Shown: piece after piece, positions 5,135 through 6,776 of the stretch
Position numbering within the stretch: the first letter of the stretch is position 1
Layout of the letters: each line of letters begins with the position of its first letter
From: Nonlabens sp.
GTDB lineage: Bacteria > Bacteroidota > Bacteroidia > Flavobacteriales > Flavobacteriaceae
DNA length: 6,776 bases
Direction: 5' to 3'
Assembly (NCBI GenBank): GCA_023301395.1
Contig: JALZUY010000325.1
Coordinates: 1-6,776, forward strand
The notes under the pieces: generated by a model
Databases searched by the model: none
What the model was told of the DNA's origin: nothing
Seen by the model: the letters and a program-made list of their open reading frames with translations, nothing else
Translations under genes and position numbers: made by a program

Positions 5135-5842
5135 TTGCAAATAGTCAAATTACATGCCACTACATCAACAAATGATGAATTGAGAGCACGCTTTCGTGAA
5201 AGCGTGATACCTCATCTCACTGCTATATATAGTGTTTCTCAATCTCTAGGTCGTGGTAATCGCGGTACATCATGGCAATCTGAAGATGGTAAAAACTTAA
5301 CATTTAGTGTGTTAGTGAAAGATGGACTTGATGGAGTAACACCTTTTGAACTCAATCAAATAGTGTCTGTGGCTATGATAGAATGGCTTAAAAATGATTT
5401 GAATGTGAAAGCTAAAATTAAATGGCCTAACGACATCCTGTCAGTCCAAAAGAAACTTGCAGGGATTTTAATAGAAAATACTTTTCAAAAAAGTGTGTTG
5501 ACTCATTCCATTGTAGGAATAGGTCTTAATGTGAATCAAGAAGAATTTGAAGGATTGCCACACGCAATTTCATTATTGAATATCACGGGTAGAACGTTTA
5601 ATCTTGAAAAATTACTAGTTCGGTTTCTGGTTCATCTCGATCAAGCACTCAAGAATAAAGAAGAGACGATTAAAAAGTATATTCTTCATTTTTTCAAGTA
5701 CAAGCAGCAAATGAATTTTGAAATAGAAGACGAGACTGTTCAAGCAACAGTTTGCGGAGTAAATAAAAATGGCGAGTTACTCCTTAATAAAGAAGGGCAA
5801 TTCATTGCTTATGATTTAAAACAGGTACGCTGGAAGTACTAG
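5135..5842 (+). CDS. birA: Biotin--[acetyl-CoA-carboxylase] ligase, monofunctional (no DNA-binding domain)
   Basis: Activates biotin with ATP and attaches it to the biotin carrier domain of carboxylases such as acetyl-CoA carboxylase. The 235 residues begin directly at the catalytic domain: STND (11-14), biotin/AMP loop GRGNRG (39-44) followed by WQSEDGKNLTFS (47-58), KWPND (96-100), catalytic K107 in KKLAGILIEN (106-115), IVGIGLNVN (126-134), and a short C-terminal SH3-like part (about 194-235). The N-terminal winged-helix repressor domain of the E. coli protein is absent, so it should not regulate biotin genes by binding DNA. No ATG is available between the in-frame stop at 5096-5098 and the first motif; TTG 5135 gives the expected MQIVKLHATTSTN start, so TTG is the likely initiator (ATA at 5123 is less plausible). 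Residues 18-24 (ARFRESV) are encoded by a dispersed palindrome. The stop shares CTAG with the convergent gene. Confidence 0.93.
   Translation: MQIVKLHATTSTNDELRARFRESVIPHLTAIYSVSQSLGRGNRGTSWQSEDGKNLTFSVLVKDGLDGVTPFELNQIVSVAMIEWLKNDLNVKAKIKWPNDILSVQKKLAGILIENTFQKSVLTHSIVGIGLNVNQEEFEGLPHAISLLNITGRTFNLEKLLVRFLVHLDQALKNKEETIKKYILHFFKYKQQMNFEIEDETVQATVCGVNKNGELLLNKEGQFIAYDLKQVRWKY
5187..5206. repeat. Dispersed palindrome, copy 2 (inside the biotin ligase gene)
   Basis: CACGCTTTCGTGAAAGCGTG: two 9-base arms pair perfectly around a central GT. The inner 18 bases (5188-5205) match ACGCTTTCGCGAAAGCGT except position 10 (T for C). It starts at the third base of the Ala18 codon and encodes ARFRESV (residues 18-24), in the variable stretch between the STN motif and the GRGNRG loop. 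Compare the copy at 435-452, which is read in a different frame. Confidence 0.78.
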
Positions 5843-6225
5843 AGTTTTTCTATTCCAGTAGCAAGTTGTTCTAGGAATTTATTAATAGGGCCTTTAATCA
5901 TCATGGCCATCATTGCATTAAAATCTCCATTAAATAATAATTGAGCTTGTGATCCATTTGGCACTTGACCAATATTACAGGTTAAAGTAAATGCAAGTTT
6001 ATCACTAGTGGAGCCTAGAGCGACTGAAGTAAAAGGGATAGATTCTTGTAATCCTAATTTAATTTCAGGCATTCCTTTGAGGCCAAATAAAAACTTATCA
6101 TCTCCATGTGTCTCAAATTTAGTGTCCTCAGGCATTAATTCCTTATAGTTTTCTACCTGAGTTAAGAACTCATATAATTCTTGAGGTGTTTTTTGAGTTT
6201 GTACCGTACGGCTTTCTAAATTCAT
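5839..6225 (-). CDS. SRPBCC-superfamily (START-like) protein, function unknown
   Basis: A 128-residue protein that looks like a small lipid/hydrophobic-ligand-binding helix-grip fold. It has an N-terminal strand (MNLESRTVQTQKT), then the helix PQELYEFLTQVENYKELMP (14-32) typical of SRPBCC 'polyketide cyclase/CoxG-like' proteins. Antiparallel strands follow (KFLFGLKG, EIKLGLQES, KLAFTLTCNI, QAQLLFNGDF), and a long C-terminal amphipathic helix (NAMMAMMIKGPINKFLEQLA) forms the lid. No catalytic residues can be named. It follows pyrE after six bases, so the two are probably one transcript, but no functional link with pyrimidine synthesis is evident. Its stop codon overlaps the convergent biotin ligase stop by four bases. 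The fold is inferred from pattern, and the ligand is unknown. Confidence 0.78.
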   Translation of the reverse strand: MNLESRTVQTQKTPQELYEFLTQVENYKELMPEDTKFETHGDDKFLFGLKGMPEIKLGLQESIPFTSVALGSTSDKLAFTLTCNIGQVPNGSQAQLLFNGDFNAMMAMMIKGPINKFLEQLATGIEKL

Positions 6226-6231
6226 GTTTTT

Positions 6232-6776
6232 TTATTTTCCTGTCCAGCTGCTAGGGGCTTTCCTCCAGCTTTTTAATAATTCAATTTCTTGGTCAGAGAA
6301 GTGTCCCGTATTTTGAGCTTGTAATATTAAGTGATCATAATCGCTTAAGGTGTGCAACTTCAAATCAAACTCTTTGAAGTTCTCTTGTGCAAATTCAAAA
6401 CCGTACGAAAATAGTGCCAACATTCCTTTTACGTTTGCGCCACCTTCTTTTAAAGCCGTTACAGCATTTAAACTACTCTTGCCAGTACTTATCAAGTCTT
6501 CAATAACTACTACAGTTTGTCCTTTCTCAAAATGTCCTTCAATTTGATTTTGACGACCATGTTTCTTTGCTTCGGGTCTTACGTATATAAATGGAAGATT
6601 TAAATAGTCTGCCACGAGCATACCTATTCCTATAGCTCCAGTTGCTACGCCAGCTATAACATCTGGTTTGCCATAAAGTTCTTCAACCTGACTAGCTAAT
6701 TGTTCACGCAGGAAATTACGAATAGCTGGATGCGAGAGTGTTACGCGATTATCGCAGTATATAGGAGATTTCCATC
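6232..6776 (-). CDS. pyrE: Orotate phosphoribosyltransferase, N-terminus outside window
   Basis: Transfers the phosphoribosyl group of PRPP to orotate, giving OMP in UMP synthesis. 180 residues are visible, reading from the right edge: WKSPIYCDNRVTLSHP (substrate motif), DVIAGVATGAIGIGMLVA (active-site strand and loop), YVRPEAKKHGRQNQIEG (mobile catalytic loop) and the PRPP-binding motif VVVIEDLISTGKSS (6472-6513). It ends in the Flavobacteriaceae-like tail SWRKAPSSWTGK. About 30 N-terminal residues should lie beyond 6776. The internal ATG at 6619-6621 is not the start, because the frame and conserved sequence continue to the edge. The GKSS ending of the PRPP loop replaces the commoner GGSS. 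The SRPBCC gene begins six bases after the stop. Confidence 0.95.
   Translation of the reverse strand, partial: WKSPIYCDNRVTLSHPAIRNFLREQLASQVEELYGKPDVIAGVATGAIGIGMLVADYLNLPFIYVRPEAKKHGRQNQIEGHFEKGQTVVVIEDLISTGKSSLNAVTALKEGGANVKGMLALFSYGFEFAQENFKEFDLKLHTLSDYDHLILQAQNTGHFSDQEIELLKSWRKAPSSWTGK

Noticed and set aside
6350..6547. 65-codon plus-strand frame inside pyrE
   Set aside because: It is antisense to the PRPP-binding region and has no motif or initiation context of its own.
6232..6621. pyrE starting at the internal ATG 6619-6621
   Set aside because: The same frame continues to the right edge with conserved orotate phosphoribosyltransferase sequence (WKSPIYCDNR, VIAGVATGAIG), so the Met is internal.
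1..6776. Novel defence, mobile or biosynthetic system
   Set aside because: All larger genes belong to recognised housekeeping families in an apparently conserved flavobacterial order; there are no integrases, toxins, repeats arrays or composition breaks that would mark an inserted island.

Overview
The window is AT-rich chromosomal DNA of a member of the Bacteroidota, most likely a flavobacterium (Flavobacteriaceae). The evidence is the gene order (pyrE, SRPBCC protein, biotin ligase, rsfS, ftsH, LUD protein, cdsA, psd, acyl-CoA-binding protein), the Bacteroidota-style FtsH (Gly-rich linker after the second membrane helix, 'MRAGRFDR' in the second region of homology), the absence of Shine-Dalgarno sequences, and a promoter of the TTG / TAnnTTTG type. 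This looks like a conserved housekeeping neighbourhood; I see no transposase, phage gene, CRISPR array, tRNA or rRNA.

Layout. At the left edge a 54-codon single-helix membrane protein gene (41-205, +) runs head-on into a long minus-strand gene series. Read in its own direction that series is rsfS (5050-4679), ftsH (4658-2637), a LUD-domain gene (2572-1955), cdsA (1953-1129), psd (1139-486) and an acyl-CoA-binding protein gene (486-208). From the LUD gene to the last gene the stops and starts touch or overlap, as in a translationally coupled operon. An 84-bp divergent spacer (5051-5134) separates rsfS from a plus-strand biotin ligase gene starting at TTG 5135. That gene collides with the minus-strand pair pyrE (5' end outside the window) and SRPBCC gene; the two stop codons share one CTAG at 5839-5842.

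How the genes fit together. cdsA makes CDP-diacylglycerol and psd makes phosphatidylethanolamine, the first and last dedicated steps of that branch (the serine transferase between them is not here). An acyl-CoA-binding protein rides on the end of psd. FtsH, the membrane AAA+ protease, and RsfS, which keeps ribosomal subunits apart when nutrients are short, lead the same series, so ribosome silencing, membrane proteolysis and phospholipid synthesis may share transcription. PyrE (UMP synthesis) and the biotin ligase (acetyl-CoA carboxylase loading) are separate.

No new multi-gene system is evident. The most interesting signals are small DNA-level structures. Two 18-bp near-perfect palindromes (435-452 and 5188-5205) share one inferred consensus, lie inside unrelated genes and are read in different frames. 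A perfect 20-bp palindrome lies near the end of the small membrane-protein gene (162-181). An inverted repeat sits exactly in the spacer of a candidate promoter ahead of the LUD gene (2613-2633).
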